A stretch of DNA of 64,000 nt from Simmondsia chinensis (GCA_018398585.1 JAGTTD010000011.1:9051001-9115000), one strand, 5' to 3'; shown: positions 1-12,030, counted from the first letter of the stretch. Numbers and translations are program-made. The notes: a model not told the origin generated them from the sequence alone.

Positions 1-1705
1 TCCATCACGGAAACCGGAACTTGATAACATGGTATTCATCATTTCAATGAAACCGAATTTTTCCACTCAATCATACCATTTGTAAAGTGTTGCAACCTTT
101 TTATAATGCCCATGGATTCAAAGTATTCGGGATCATAATATCCCCCACCACAGTCTGTCCTGAGATGTTTTATGAATGTTTCATAGTGAAATTTGATTTC
201 TGCCTTAAATTTCACAATCTCTTGATCTTTATACGTCAAAAGAAATGCATAGCAATATTTCGAAAAATCATCAATGAAAGTGACAATATATCTTTTACCT
301 TCTCAAGTAGCAGTACCATGAAAATTGCATATGTTGTTATGTATTAAATCAAGTCAATTGGTACTTCTTGGAACCAAAGGAAACACAAGTCTTGTTATTT
401 TAGTAAGCATGCATGTTTTGAATTTCTCATTATTTTTATCAACAAATGTATGAAACCAAATTAGCCATTTCATGCATTCTTCGAAAATTAACATGCCCTA
501 CTCTATTATGCCAAAGAAATGATGAATCGGGCATATACACCAAAATTTTCCATCTGATTAACATTTAACTTAAACATACCCTCGCACATATAACACTTTT
601 TGACAATGACATCACCATTTTAGAGTTGTACATATCATTCTCGAAGTCCAACTCAAGCTCGTACCTATTTAGTAGGTTACCAGGACACTAGGTTTTTCCT
701 AACTTCAGGTGCATGACATACATTAGTCAAAGTAAGGATTTTTCCCGACGTAATAAGTAAATCAACTTTTTCCTTCCCCTTCACTTAAGTAGTCACACCA
801 TTACCCATGAGCAATACAGTTGCATCATCCACGAGTTCATATGTTTTGAAAATCTCATATCTTTACAAACATGCTTTGTGCCCCCTGAATCAACCCACCA
901 AGCCTCATCGTCTTCGATTAGGTTGATTTTGGAAATCATGGCGACAAAATTATCCTTCACATTATTATTCTTGCAACAATTCATCCCTTGCCCCTCTTAT
1001 ATTTGAGGCAATAATAGTCTTTCTTAACATGACTGACTTTTGACACTCCCAGCACATAGGCTTTTGCCTTTTGTTATCACGGTTATTTGACGAGTGTCTG
1101 GTTTGCTTTTGTCCTTCACTGGACTGGCCTTCCTCCCCCACACTGGTCTTTTCAATATATCCAGAATGATGCTTGTTCTCATCCTATTATCTATACTCTT
1201 CTTTGATACAGAAATTGTTAGCTAATTCCTTATGGGACAAGTCTTTGTTCTTGTGCTTTAGATTTCTTTTGAAGTATTTCAATGAGGGAGAAGTTTGGCT
1301 ATCAATAAGGATATAATGATGGTGTCTTCCATGTTTATATTATGTTGTTTAAAATGAGTTAAGTACTTTCAATTTGATGAAATTGTTCCATAACAGGACG
1401 ACCATCCATCATTTTATAATTATTAAACTAACAGAATATTCTGACTTATCTTCGGTCATATATCTCGTCTCGAGGACCTCCCGAAGTTCATTGGCAGTCA
1501 ATACATTGGAGTAAATATCAAATAGGGCATTTATCATTCCATTGAAAATATGACCCCTACATATGTAGTCATTATTTTCCCACTTGAGTCTTGAACGTTG
1601 GTTTGCTAGAGTCATGTCTATGGCGGGTGGAGGTTTGAGTGTATTCAGAAGATTGACCACTAGAGGGTAATGATCAACAAATGCATCTTTCTTTGCCCAC
1701 AATGA
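1..1705 (-). pseudogene. Ty1/copia gag-protease-integrase remnant
   Basis: Read on the minus strand, this is the first half of a Ty1/copia polyprotein, cut by the left window edge, so reverse transcriptase would lie outside. Gag (UBN2 type) starts near 1702, with a run like NLKHKNKDLSHKELA near 1220-1270. A worn zinc knuckle lies near 1000-1060. The protease motif WWVDSGGTKHVCKD at about 850-900 keeps the D-S-G active site. A pre-integrase motif (LWHNRVGHVNF) lies near 460-535. The integrase core (LRTDCGGGYYDPEYF) is at about 110-170. The domains sit in different frames separated by stops, so the copy is dead. The order gag-PR-IN fits copia, not gypsy. I see no primer-binding site to the right of gag. 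Confidence 0.8.
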
Positions 1706-3005
1706 ATGTTCCTACCATCAAAACGATTAAGTTTACAAATTTTTTGTCATTTCTCTTAGAGAAGAAGTCATTTTCATGAATAGATAATTAAGTCTTAAGA
1801 TTGGTAGGAAAATAAGTATTAAACTGGATACAAACTCAACAAAACAGCTTCAAGATGTGTAGTGAACTACTTTCAGTAAGACTTATTTTGTACTTAATGA
1901 AATAGTCTCGATGATACAATGAACCCTTATTAGATTATGAAAATGTGTGTAGAGAGAATGTATTCAAATAACAAGAGAATGATTTAATTTACAAGTAATT
2001 ATCAAGATTCGATCCTTTGAAAATGAAGGCAAGCTTTTAAAGAAAATTAAGTGTACTAGAAGGGAAACATACCATTTCAGAAGAGACTCAAAAATTGTGC
2101 CAAATAACATGTAAACAATCCATGTGTGTTGAAACACAAATTTATGTGTCGTCACACAACCCCCTTTCTGGGCATTTTGGCTTCTATAAGTTTGGTGTCG
2201 AGACACAGTTCTTGTGTGTCAACACACACTATCCAACGAGTCTTACTGGCATTTGCATGTTGTCACACACCAAGTTACGTGTCAACACACACCATGTATG
2301 AGTCAAAACACATCCAAAGCACTTAAGTTTGAAAATATATCAACATGTTCACAACCTTTCATATTTTTCACACTACATTTATGCTTATTTCATGATTTCC
2401 ATCTTTTGGTGAATGAGGCCATGTATCATGGTCTTACACAATGCACCGAAATAAATGACCTTGTGACGCCAAGATTCTATTGAATCATGGCCAGCCTTAC
2501 TCTAAGAGAGGTTCTTTAACACCTTATTTCATACTTTTTCTTTGAGACACACATGACTTTTCGAGCGCAACACTTCTCAACTCGAGAGTCTCATATCATG
2601 TCTCAAGTTCACCCAAGTCCACTGACCCCAAAGTTGAACCCTCTAAGTGGCATACTAACAATCAAACTACACCAAGATCTCAAGTCCTGAAGTGCGATAC
2701 AACAACAAGTTCACTTGCCAACTCGGCACTTAGGCACACATTTGCTCATTAAGGCCTCACCATCTGCGTCAGTTCTTAAAGCTCATTACTCACTTGCGTA
2801 CTCACATAACATCGGGCTAGCACACATTCCACACACCATCACTTATGTCGAACACCATTGACACCCTTGGAGTCTCGACCGAGCGTCTTGACTCCCTGGT
2901 CGTTCATCAAGTCACTTGTCCTCCATAGTGTCGGCCGTCTCTTGGAAGCAGCTTGGACTAACCCTGCTCCAGAGTAAACCCAAGGACTACCAAGTCCCTC
3001 GGGTG
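1706..3005. other. unassigned repeat-like DNA between copia gag and the gypsy element
   Basis: No convincing gene. The part next to 1705 may be the leader or LTR of the minus-strand copia copy, but neither LTR ends nor a primer-binding site are visible. A palindrome cluster lies at 2123-2292. From about 2490 to 3005 the sequence is CA-rich and low in coding signal. It continues after the gypsy insertion at 8714, because the insertion duplicated CCCCT here. Confidence 0.4.
2123..2292. repeat. cluster of six TGTGTCGACACA-like palindromes
   Basis: Six near-palindromes occur in 170 bp: TGTGTGTTGAAACACA (2123), TGTGTCGTCACACA (2145), GTGTCGAGACAC (2195), TGTGTGTCAACACACA (2213), a TGTTGTCACACAC form (about 2259) and GTGTCAACACAC (about 2279). 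They fall into three pairs about 70 bp apart. All look like decayed versions of TGTGTCGACACA with changes at the central CpG. Intact versions occur at 22603 and 22641. Confidence 0.65.
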
Positions 3006-3010
3006 CCCCT
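3006..3010. repeat. target-site duplication CCCCT, left copy
   Basis: CCCCT directly precedes the TG start of the left LTR and is repeated exactly at 8709-8713, after the CA end of the right LTR. Confidence 0.9.
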
Positions 3011-3354
3011 TGTTATGTTTTTGCTAAAATTAGTTCTCTTTGTAATAAGGCTTGTTAGAATCTTGTTAGTTAGTTGGTGGTCTTGGCGCCAAATGTGTGT
3101 ATTTGAATTGAGGGTTAAGTTCTTTGGCGGCAAAAACAGTTAGCCGTGCCTAAGGCCTTAGCTCCTTGATCTTGATTCCATAAATAGCTTGATCATTGTA
3201 ATTGAAAGGTATTCAATAAAATTTACTCATCTCTTATGAGATAATTCTCCTCCCATCTAAATCTCTCTCTATTTTCTCATCTCTTTCACTTCTTTCTCAT
3301 CCCATACTCTCTTCTATCCTAGGTTAAGATCAAGATTTAAACTCAATCTTAACA
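3011..3354 (+). repeat. 5' LTR of the Reina-like gypsy element
   Basis: 344 bp, from TGTTATG to CTTAACA. A TATA-like CATAAATAG lies near 3179-3187, followed by a CT-rich stretch. Same length as the LTR at 8365-8708. Confidence 0.92.
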
Positions 3355-3355
3355 A

Positions 3356-3373
3356 TTGATATCAGAGCCAGGT
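3356..3373 (+). other. primer-binding site, initiator Met tRNA type
   Basis: TTGATATCAGAGCCAGGT begins one base after the LTR. It matches the usual plant Met-tRNA primer site (TGGTATCAGAGCCAGG) except for a change in the first bases. Confidence 0.8.
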
Positions 3374-3436
3374 TTGGCTTCCAATTCAATTCGTATTCAA
3401 TCAGGAAATTGTGATTACTTGTGGTTGAATTTGTGA

Positions 3437-5171
3437 ATGGAGTCGAATGCAATGGTGTTGACTAGTGGAGTTACCACAAGAGTTGCAGCTGCTCGAGCAG
3501 CAGCCAATCCTTCATATGCAGAAATGGTTGGAGGAAATACAAACAATGTACCACAAGCAAGCAATGGAGATGGAGTAAGTGCTCAATTGGCTGCATTGGT
3601 GGCGCAGATAGCGCAGGTCAATCAGACTGTGCTAGAAACCGAGCAAAGAAATAAAGTTCGAATGCATCTTATGTTGAAGGAGCAAGAGCAGGACTTCATT
3701 GAGAGGTTTAATTTGCACTCTCAGCAAGTCGATGCCAAGATTGCAGCTCAAATTAACCTACATAAGCAGCAATTGGAGGAAACTGTCACTGAGAGAATTG
3801 ATCACCAGGCGCTATTATTTAATGAAAAGATTTTTGAGATTCAAAATCAACTTAGTAGGCAAACTATGCCTTCTATTCCAGAACCCTTGCTGCCGGCTAG
3901 CTCATTACCTATGCACCAGCAGATGAGACCTCCGGTGATGATGCAATCTCATGCCTCTGTTGAAGCAGCAATTGTTAGTGATAGACCTCAGGTGAGGAAT
4001 ACAACAGCAGAAGTGAGAACTCAGATGCATAGCCCGATGAATGAAGTAATTACTGGACAGGATAAGTCATTAGATCATAACCGATCCAGACCTTCAAACT
4101 GGAATGCCGCACAGGCCATTCGACCTCCTGAGCTCCCTAACAGTCACAGGTCTACAAATTTGATTGAAGAACAATTTGATCAACCTCCTGATCAGTGGAT
4201 TCAGCAACGTTTGGGCAGTAATGAAGTCTCATCCAATAGTAGAGGCAGGGGATACAGACAACCAAGGGTACAGATTGATCCCTTTGATGGCAAGCAGCCT
4301 CATTCGTGGTTGAGGAGATGCGACCGTTATTTTCATTTTTACCACATAGAGGAGGCAGAAAATGTTCAGATTGCTGCTAATCACGAGGTATGGTTTTATA
4401 GTTTGTTGAAAAGCAATCCTAACCTTACTTGGGCTGAATTTGTGAAAGAATTGTGTGAATGATATGGTGATGATGATTCTAGTGATATTATTGATAAGTT
4501 CAATAAAGTGAGACAAGAGACATCGGTGCAGGAATACATGACAAGGTTTGAAAACCTTAAAGCTAGTATGATAGCTGAAAATCCCCATGTCACTGAGTCT
4601 TACTATGTGTCAAGTTTCATTAGTGGATTGAAGCCCAAGGTCAAGAACCTCGTGAAAGCAGTTGATCCTACTACATTATCCATGGCTTACTCTAAGGCTA
4701 AATTGTATGAGGCAACAGTTTTGGCTTCAAATGATAGCAACAGAGTTCGGGGAGGCAATGACAAGCTCCAAAAAGAATCTGCTAGGCCCAATGCTGGTCG
4801 ATCAGAGGAGAAGAGGCCTCAAAGGCTCTGTTATAAATGCAATCAACCTTATCAATTTGGTCACAAATGTAATCCCAAGTTCCTGATGACAACTGAAGGG
4901 TTTAGTGCTGATGAACAATTAGGGGAGGAGAAATCTGATGTTGATAGTGATGATTCAGATCCAGAAGTGTTGGAGGATCGTGGGGATGATGAAGTTGCCA
5001 TTTCAGTGAAAGCCTTGACTGGTAGTGGTGCGCATAACACAATCCGGATCAGAGGCAAGGCTGGAAAGAAGTCTATTATCATTCTCATTGATAGTGGAAG
5101 TACACAAAGCTTCATTGATCCAAAAGTAGTCAAGAAGGTGGGCCACGAAGTGATTAGAACTCATCCTCTGC
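3437..5171 (+). pseudogene. gypsy gag and start of protease (broken)
   Basis: The reading frame opens at ATG 3437. Residues about 1-150 are rich in Ala and Gln and probably form a coiled coil. The retrotransposon gag domain spans about 4260-4720. A zinc knuckle CYKCNQPYQFGHKC lies at about 4830-4872, with the GHKC end typical of plant chromoviruses, followed by an acidic linker. The protease begins near 5040, with the active site LIDSGSTQSFID. Two lesions are visible: an in-frame TGA at 4460-4462, apparently from an Arg codon CGA, and a one-base loss near 5171 inside the protease that shifts the frame into the next block. Both halves of gag are in the same frame, so the stop is a simple point change. 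Confidence 0.88.
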
Positions 5172-8100
5172 AGTGACAGTAGCGGATGGAAATTCTGTTA
5201 TTACTCAGAACAAGTGTCAAGGATTTCAATGGACTATGCAAGATCACAAGTTTAGCTATGACTTCAGGGTATTGCCATTAGGTGGATGCGATATGGTGCT
5301 TGGTGTTGATTGGATAAGGTCATACAGCCCAGTGTTATTCAGTTTTGCTAAGCTGACAGTCTCATTTGACATTCAAGGCTCCAAGGTGTCATTGCAAGGT
5401 GTGGCTGATCAGGGACAACTGCAAATGGTTAGAGGGAAAAAACTGGAAAAGGGGCTGAGAAAGAGTGCTTTCCAATGGGTTGGGCAATTGTTCGCCATAT
5501 CCCCAGCTGATGCTGTAAAGATTTCTCATCCTGAAGTGCAAGACATAATTGAAGACTTTGAAGATTTGTTTGAACAGCCCAAGCAACTTCCTCCCAAAAG
5601 AGGTCTTGATCACGCCATTCTCCTCAAAACTGATGCTGCACCAGTGAAGCTCAGACCTTACAAGTACCCACATGCTCAAAAAACTGAGATTGAGAAGCAA
5701 GTTGATGAATTGCTCAAGACAAGTTTCATAAGGCCAAGCCATAGTCCTTTTGCCTCTCCGGTCATCCTTGTTAAGAAGAAAGATGGCACGGAAAGAATGT
5801 GTATTGATTATAGGATGCTCAATTCGATGACAGTAAAAGATAAATTTCCCATACCAGTCATAGATGATCTGCTTGATGAGTTGTATGGAGCACAGATTTT
5901 CAGCAAGCTAGATTTGAGGCCAGGGTATCATCAAATCAGAGTGTTGGAGCAAGACATATACAAGACTGCATTCAGAACACACCATGGGCATTTCGAGTTT
6001 GTGGTAATGCCTTTTGGATTGACCAACGCACCAACTACTTTCCAAGCTCTTATGAACGTTGTGTTCAAGCCATTCTTGTGGAAATTTGTGTTGGTTTTCT
6101 TCGATGACATTCTTGTTTACAGCTCATCCTTTCAGGACCATTTGAAACACTTGAGAGAGGTGTTCATGCTTATGCGTAAGCAAAAGTTGTATACAAAATT
6201 GGCTAAATGTTCTTTTGCTCAGTCACATTTAAAATACTTGGGGCATGTGATATCCTATGATGGTGTCTCAACTAATCCTTCAAAAGTCCAAGCTATGAAG
6301 GAGTGACCAATTCCGGTTACTCTAAAACAGTTAAGGGGATTTTTGGGGCTGACAGGCTATTACCTCAAGTTTGTAGCCAAGTATGGGGCTATAGCCAAGC
6401 CTCTAACCAATCTATTGAAGAAGGATGCTTTTAGATGGACTGATGAAGCTTAGTTGGCTTTTGATACCCTGAAGAATGCAATGTGTCAAGCTCCAGTGTT
6501 AGCAATGCCAGATTTCTCTTCGGCATTTGTTTTGGAAACTGATGCTTGTGGAAATGGGATTGGTGCAGTCCTATCTCAAAGGGGAAGACCTATAGCTTAT
6601 CTTAGCCAAGCATTGAGTCCCAAGCATCAAGCCTTATCTACATATGAAAAAGAATACCTTTTTATCTTGCTTGCGGTGGAAAAATGAAGACATTACTTGG
6701 ATGGTCATCATTTCACAATAAGGACTGATTACCAGAGCCTTGAGCATCTTTTAGAACAAAAAATTGCTACAATAATTCAGAGGAAGGGATTAATGAAGAT
6801 GTTAGGCCTTGACTATGACATCTAGTACAAGAAAGGGAAGGAAAATGTGGAGGCAGATGCTCTATCACGCAGGTTTGAGGACAGTGTGCAGGGCTCGTGT
6901 GGGGGCCTTTCAGTGGTCACACCTGTGTGGGTGGAAGAGGTACATCAGTCCTATGAAGGGGATCTTTTTTTGTAAGAATGTATAGCAGCTGCTAGCATTG
7001 GCAGGATAGCAAATATTGCTCCAGATGCAGTGTCGGGTGCAGATTCAGAAGCTGATATTTATGTGACTTAAGGCCTCATCAAAATTAAAGGGAAGCTGTA
7101 TATTGGTAGCACCACTAGCCTCAGACATCAGATTATCAGGGCATCACATGATTCTTCTTGGGGAGGTCACTCTGGAATTGAAGGGACCTACCAAAGAATC
7201 AGATCTCATTTCAGCTGACTGGGAATGAGGAAGGCTGTGTCTGAGTTTGTGCAATTTTGTGAAGTGTGTCAGCAAACTAAGCTTGGGGATCGTAGATATC
7301 AGGGTCTCCTCCAACCCTTACCTGTCCCAGATGGTGTATGGCAACAAATCAGCATGGATTTCATCGAGGGACTGCCAAAATCAGAGGGAAAAGAGGTTAC
7401 TTGGGTTGTTGTTGATCGGTTCACCAAGTTCAGCCATTTCATTACCTTGGCCCGTCCAGTAACTGCTGAGAAGTTAGCTCGTGTGTTCCTTGACAACATC
7501 TATAAGCTCCATGGGCTGCCTCAGTCTATAATTTCAGATAGGGACAAGCTGTTCACCAGCCACTTTTGGAAAGAATTGTTCAGTTTGCTTGGAACCTCCT
7601 TGGCCCTTAGTTCATCTTATCATCTACAAACTGATGGACAGACTGAAAGGGTTAATCAATGTATTGAACAATATCTTAGAAGTATGGTGTTTAACCGTCT
7701 AAAGGTGTGGGGGAAGTGGCTGTCCTTGGCTGAGTATTGGTACAATACTCACTTTCATGCTTCTCTTGGAACTACTCCATTCAAGGCCTTGTATGGATGT
7801 GATCCTCCATCCCCTTTTGTGTTGCAAGGCCTTGTTTCTCATGTAAATGAAGTCACAGAATCGATGCAGCAAAGGAGACATCTGATGCAGCAACTAAAGG
7901 ATAACCTTCAGCAGTCCCAAGCCAGGATGAAGTTCTATGCAGACTGGAAGAGAGTAGACAGAAACTTTGATGTTGGGGATATGGCTTACCTGAAATTACA
8001 ACCATACCGACAATCTACTGCTGCTGTGAGAAGCAATGTGAAGCTTTGTGCTCGATTCTTTGGCCCTTACAAGGCCCTTACACCCTGTTTTTCATGTTTC

Positions 8101-8308
8101 GCTTCTTAAAAAGCAAGTTAACAAAGGCCAAAGTTCATCTTCAACACCTCCGGAGGTTAGTTCCAGTGGGTCCTTGAAGCTGTTACCTTTAGCTGTGCTG
8201 GATACAAGATTTTTGCAGGATGATACTAAACGCAGAGCTGAGGTGCTAGTAACTTGGAACAACTTGGATGAGACCTTCAGCACTTGGGAAGATCGAAGCT
8301 TCTTATAA
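5172..8308 (+). pseudogene. gypsy protease end, RT, RNase H, integrase, chromodomain-like tail (broken)
   Basis: After the frameshift the frame continues with the end of protease (LGVDWIRSYSPV), RT (SKLDLRPGYHQIR; catalytic VFFDDILVYS near 6090-6120), RNase H (LETDACGNGIGAVLSQ near 6535), and integrase with the zinc motif CEVCQQTK (about 7261) and D-D-E residues in MDFIEGL, SDRDKLF and TERVN. In-frame stops lie at 6304, 6451, 6685, 6823, 6973, 7069 and 7216. Each fits Trp TGG to TGA or Gln CAA/CAG to TAA/TAG. Around 8070-8095 the segment between GPYKA and HPVFHVSLLKK is missing and the frame shifts. The tail up to 8308 resembles the degenerate chromodomain of Reina elements. Confidence 0.9.
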
Positions 8309-8351
8309 AGCCAATTTCCGTCTTTTCATTCTTGAGGTCAAGAATGTTGTT

Positions 8352-8363
8352 AAGGGAGGGGGA
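8352..8363 (+). other. polypurine tract of the gypsy element
   Basis: AAGGGAGGGGGA lies directly before the 3' LTR, the usual site for plus-strand priming. Confidence 0.85.
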
Positions 8364-8364
8364 T

Positions 8365-8708
8365 TGTTATGTTTGTGCTGAAATTAGTTCTCTTTGTAAT
8401 AAGGCTTGTAAGAATCTTGTTAGTTAGTGGGTGGTCTTGGTGCCAAATGTGTGTATTTGAATTGAGGGTTATGTTCTTTGGCAGCAAAAACGGTTAGCCG
8501 TGCCTAAGGCCTTAGCTCCTTGATCTTGATTCCATAAATAGCTTGATCATTGTAATTGAAAGGTATTCAATAAAATGTACTCATCTCTTATGAGATAATT
8601 CTCCTCTCATCTAACTCTCTCTCTATTTTCTCATCTCTTTCACTTCTTTCTCATCCCATACTCTCTTCTATCCTAGGTTAAGATCAAGATTTAATCTTGA
8701 TCTTAACA
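8365..8708 (+). repeat. 3' LTR of the Reina-like gypsy element
   Basis: 344 bp, TG..CA, about 96% identical to the 5' LTR by eye; followed by the duplicated CCCCT. Confidence 0.92.
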
Positions 8709-8713
8709 CCCCT

Positions 8714-9690
8714 CTTATTCATGGTTGTTATCCTTATCGGGAGCCCACATGATCCTTCGCAATTAGCGTGACACTTATCCAAGCAAGCAACCACCTTATA
8801 GCATCAATCCCACATAGGCGCACGGTAGCTCACCTTTAGTGATCCCTCAATCTATCAACTTGCACAGTGTCGCCCAACCTGTGCCACATTACTAAGGGAT
8901 CATGTAACTAGGGCTAGTCCACATCGCTACTAACAATGGGCATGTGAAGGTCATACCCCCTTACTGGAGACGCTCAACTGTGCATCCCGCAACTCAGCGT
9001 GGGCACAAGCCTTCCTTGGAAAACTTACACCCACTATCGACCCTTGGCCCCAACACAGAGTCCACAAAGTGTCCTACTCACGTGGAGACCTCATGCCACC
9101 CTCATGGCTGCACTGAGGCTCGTCCACATTACTGGGGAAAAACCATTAAGCACTAATATTTAGTTCAAGGAATTTGATGCATAAACCAACTTCATTGATC
9201 TTTGTCTTCCATCTGTACAACACCAAAATCCTAATGTCACAGGCTACCTCAACCAAGGATGCCGCTTTCGACATAGCGTGTAACACTACACGTGCACAGC
9301 ACATGATATGCTCTCATTCACAAGCTCCCATAAGCTCGCATTGAGATGCACATCTTCGTTAGCTTGAGCTCAACGTGCAGCAATGGAATGCTCACAAAGG
9401 CATAGGGATGCGCCCCACAGGCGCTGAGGTGCAAGCATGTGAAACAGAGGTACTTGCGCGCACTGTATCACGGCAATGGACGTGACAGTGGCATACTCTC
9501 CCACTTAATCTATCGACATCCTCGTTAACACTCCTCAACCTAGCTTATTCTTCTTAGGTTTGTGCGACGCAGGGATTCTCGAAATTCAACAACATGTACT
9601 CAAATACTTAGAACCCTAGATGACAGAACCAACCCACGAGACCATAGAAGCCTGCATTTTTAGGTAACCTACCCCTTCTCAGTTTTCAAG
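8714..9690. other. unassigned repetitive DNA, continuation of 2490-3005
   Basis: No recognisable domain in either direction. Many short CA- and GC-rich stretches; probably an old repeat into which the gypsy element inserted. The boundary with the gag remnant that follows is uncertain. Confidence 0.35.
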
Positions 9691-10145
9691 GAGGGCACAA
9701 GTATAATTCTCAACCCAACCCCCCGGACATGCATGCAAACCCCCTCCCCAACTTCCAAGTTATACTTCTCGATTTAAGGAGCATATGCTCCACTTAATGG
9801 AGGAGACCATTCAACTGGTTTAGTCACACCAATAGTCTATGTCTAAGTTAGATAAATAGAGAGGACAGTTGGCCCAGACTCTTAATAAGAGAGAGGAAGG
9901 GAGACTTCCCTCTCAAGATCTAACACATCTAAAGGGGTTGACCAGTTCTTACCCTTGCCTACTCATTCACAAGCAAGCTAAGGTAGTGTCAGTTTTAGGC
10001 GAGGGAAATTTAAGGGATATCAAGATTGAGGTTGAGAAGGAGGACATGGCTCCCCCTCCCACTGTTGATAGAGAGGCATCACGAGTTTTGCCTCAAGGTT
10101 CACCACCCAACCCATCATACCTCATCTTTCTGCCCCAATTGGACC

Positions 10146-10918
10146 TAGAGATGACAATAGGACGGGTAAAACTCCTCATGAGCAAGTACTCGCCCCGTTT
10201 AGGGTGCGTATGGGTATAAGTAAGAGTCCGGGTTTCATGTACCCTCCATGGGTATGGGGTGGATATGGGTATAAGGTTGTACCCACCTCACTCCACTCCG
10301 CCTCCCGCTCCTGCCCCGCCCGCCCCACCTTGCCTTATACCCATTATACCTGCTCCATTTTGTATATAGTTAACTTTCAGATTAAAAGATACATGCTGTA
10401 TGTACTCACCCCATTTAGAGTGGGTATGGGCATAAGTACGGGTACGGTTTGCATGTACCCTCCAGGGGTATGGGGTGGATATGGGTATAAGGTTGTACCC
10501 ACCTCGGCCCACTAGGTCTCCCGCTCCTGCCCCACCCGGCCTTACCTTATACCCATTATACCCACTCCATTTTGTATATAGTTAACTTTTAGATTAAAAA
10601 ATACGTGTTTAAATTCAATTACCTAAATTATTTATCAATATTATCAAAAATATAATTGAATATTTAAAAATAGTATTAAATAATTAATATAGGCGGGAAT
10701 GGATAATCGCTTTGCACCCATATTAGAGCGAGTATATAGTAGATACCTGCAAGTAATGGGATGAGTGCGGGTATGGGTTTTTACTGGCCAGAGCGGGTAC
10801 GAGTATCCACTTTTTATCCATGGCGGGTAATGGGGTGGGTATGGGTATGAATTTGGGTGGCGGGTACAGGTATAGAGGAGGCACACCCCGTACCCACCTT
10901 GCCCCATTACCATCCCTA
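10146..10918. mobile_element. hAT-type MITE inserted in the gag-protease remnant
   Basis: Terminal inverted repeats: TAGAGATGACAATAGGACGGG at the left, and the reverse complement TAGGGATGGTAATGGGG at the right. Flanking 8-bp duplications are ATTGGACC (10138-10145) and GTTAGACC (10919-10926), six of eight matching. Removing it rejoins the reading PIGPK with homology on both sides. It is non-coding, rich in GGGTATGGG/CCCATACCC motifs, and has an internal tandem duplication. Confidence 0.75.
10184..10605. repeat. tandem duplication (about 210 bp) inside the MITE
   Basis: Two diverged copies, about 10184-10395 and 10397-10605. Each runs from a TACTCGCCCCGTTTAG-like start, through GGGTATGGGGTGGATATGGG, to GTATATAGTTAACTTTYAG. 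Confidence 0.75.
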
Positions 10919-12030
10919 GTTAGACCAAAGGAGAAGGATGACTCAAAAAGGGCTAAGCTCATGGAACTTTTCAAGGATGTGAAGATCAACTTACTGTTGA
11001 TTGATGCTATCAAACAAGTCTCGATGTATGCGCAATTCCTCAAGGATCTCTACGTCAGGAAAAAGTGTGTGTAAGCACAATCCCTAGGAAGGTTTGATTC
11101 ACTGAGAAAGTGCGTAGTATTTTGGTGTCAGGGTCCCGCCTGAGTCTAGTGATCCTAGGGCTTTCACTGTCCCATCTGTCATAGGAAAGAGCTACACCAG
11201 TGGAGTTGTCTTAGATTCGGCAGCAATTGTGAACTTCATCTCGTACTCAATTTACCAAGAATTGGGCATGAAAAATCTTAAGCCAACTAATGTTAAGATT
11301 CAGTTGGCAGATAGATCAGAGCGTTTACCTCGTGGGATGTTGGAACAAATATTTTTCAAAGGTTGACAAGTTTGTCTTCCATGTAGATTTTATTATGCTT
11401 GATGTGGAACTCACTCCTCACCATAAGAAAACCGACTCTCATTATTCTAGGTCAACCGCTCTTAGCAATGGCTGATGCTGTGACCCATTATAGGATGGGA
11501 ATACTTGAGGTTTCCTCTAGTAATCTCAAGGTCAAGTTGAATTTGTCTAATGTTTCTAGGCATGCCGAGGTTGGATATGATTTAGAATGCTATATGGTCG
11601 ATGAAATTGATCTCTTAGTCGAGTCAGTCACATCCTTCTATACCTAAGGCGAACTGTTAAGTCATGAGCTTGCTTATTTAGGTGATTTTGTGATTGAGAG
11701 TGACTCCATTGCTTTATGTGATGCCTTAAGGGTCGACAATAGGGGTACAAGTTTCAAATCCCAACGAACCCCGATAGTGAGCCCTAAAACCCCATTGCAT
11801 GCCCACCTTGAAACTCTTCTGCTATAAGTAAGATCCAAGACCTCGATGCTGGTCTTGCTCCCGCCGTTAATGACCACTGTCCTAAGCATATTGTTGCGTC
11901 AAGGGAACAACCCCAAGAGTCTGGAGTTCACCTCGAGGACTCGACTATGAGTGTAGACTAATTTTTGAGTCTTGTCCAAGTCTAGATGAAGAAGTAAAAC
12001 TCAGCGCTCCTGCGAGGCAACGTAATATGT

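Larger units (their letters stand above)
3011..8708 (+). mobile_element. complete but inactive Reina-like Ty3/gypsy LTR retrotransposon
   Basis: A full-length 5.7-kb element. It has two 344-bp LTRs with TG..CA ends, a CCCCT duplication, an initiator-Met primer-binding site, and gag, protease, RT, RNase H and integrase in gypsy order. The C-terminal tail resembles a chromodomain (TWNNLDETFSTWEDRSFL), and there is a polypurine tract. Short LTRs plus this tail suggest the Reina chromovirus group; that is inference. By eye the LTRs differ at about 14 of 344 positions. It is dead: at least eight in-frame stops, one frameshift and a deletion. Confidence 0.93.
9700..12030 (+). pseudogene. Athila/Tat-like gag C-terminus and protease remnant
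   Basis: This copy matches the minus-strand element at 51135-52380. Shared blocks are the GAGCATATGCTCCACTT region (about 9780), EEGRLPSQ (about 9890), FKDVKINL (about 10970), MYAQFLKDLYVRK (about 11025), the protease stretch ending at TNVKIQLADRSERLPRG (about 11285) and ILGQPLLAMADAVTHYRMGILEVS (about 11450). Frameshifts and stops break it. It was split by a MITE at 10146-10918. Near 12000 it reaches AGCGCTCCTGCGAGGCAAC, a non-coding motif that also follows protease in the other copy (near 50955). No RT or integrase lies in between, so both copies look like gag-protease-only elements. Confidence 0.75.

Noticed and set aside
10288..11043. Several open frames in the MITE
   Set aside because: They come from tandem GGGTATGGG/CCCATACCC repeats with no domain.
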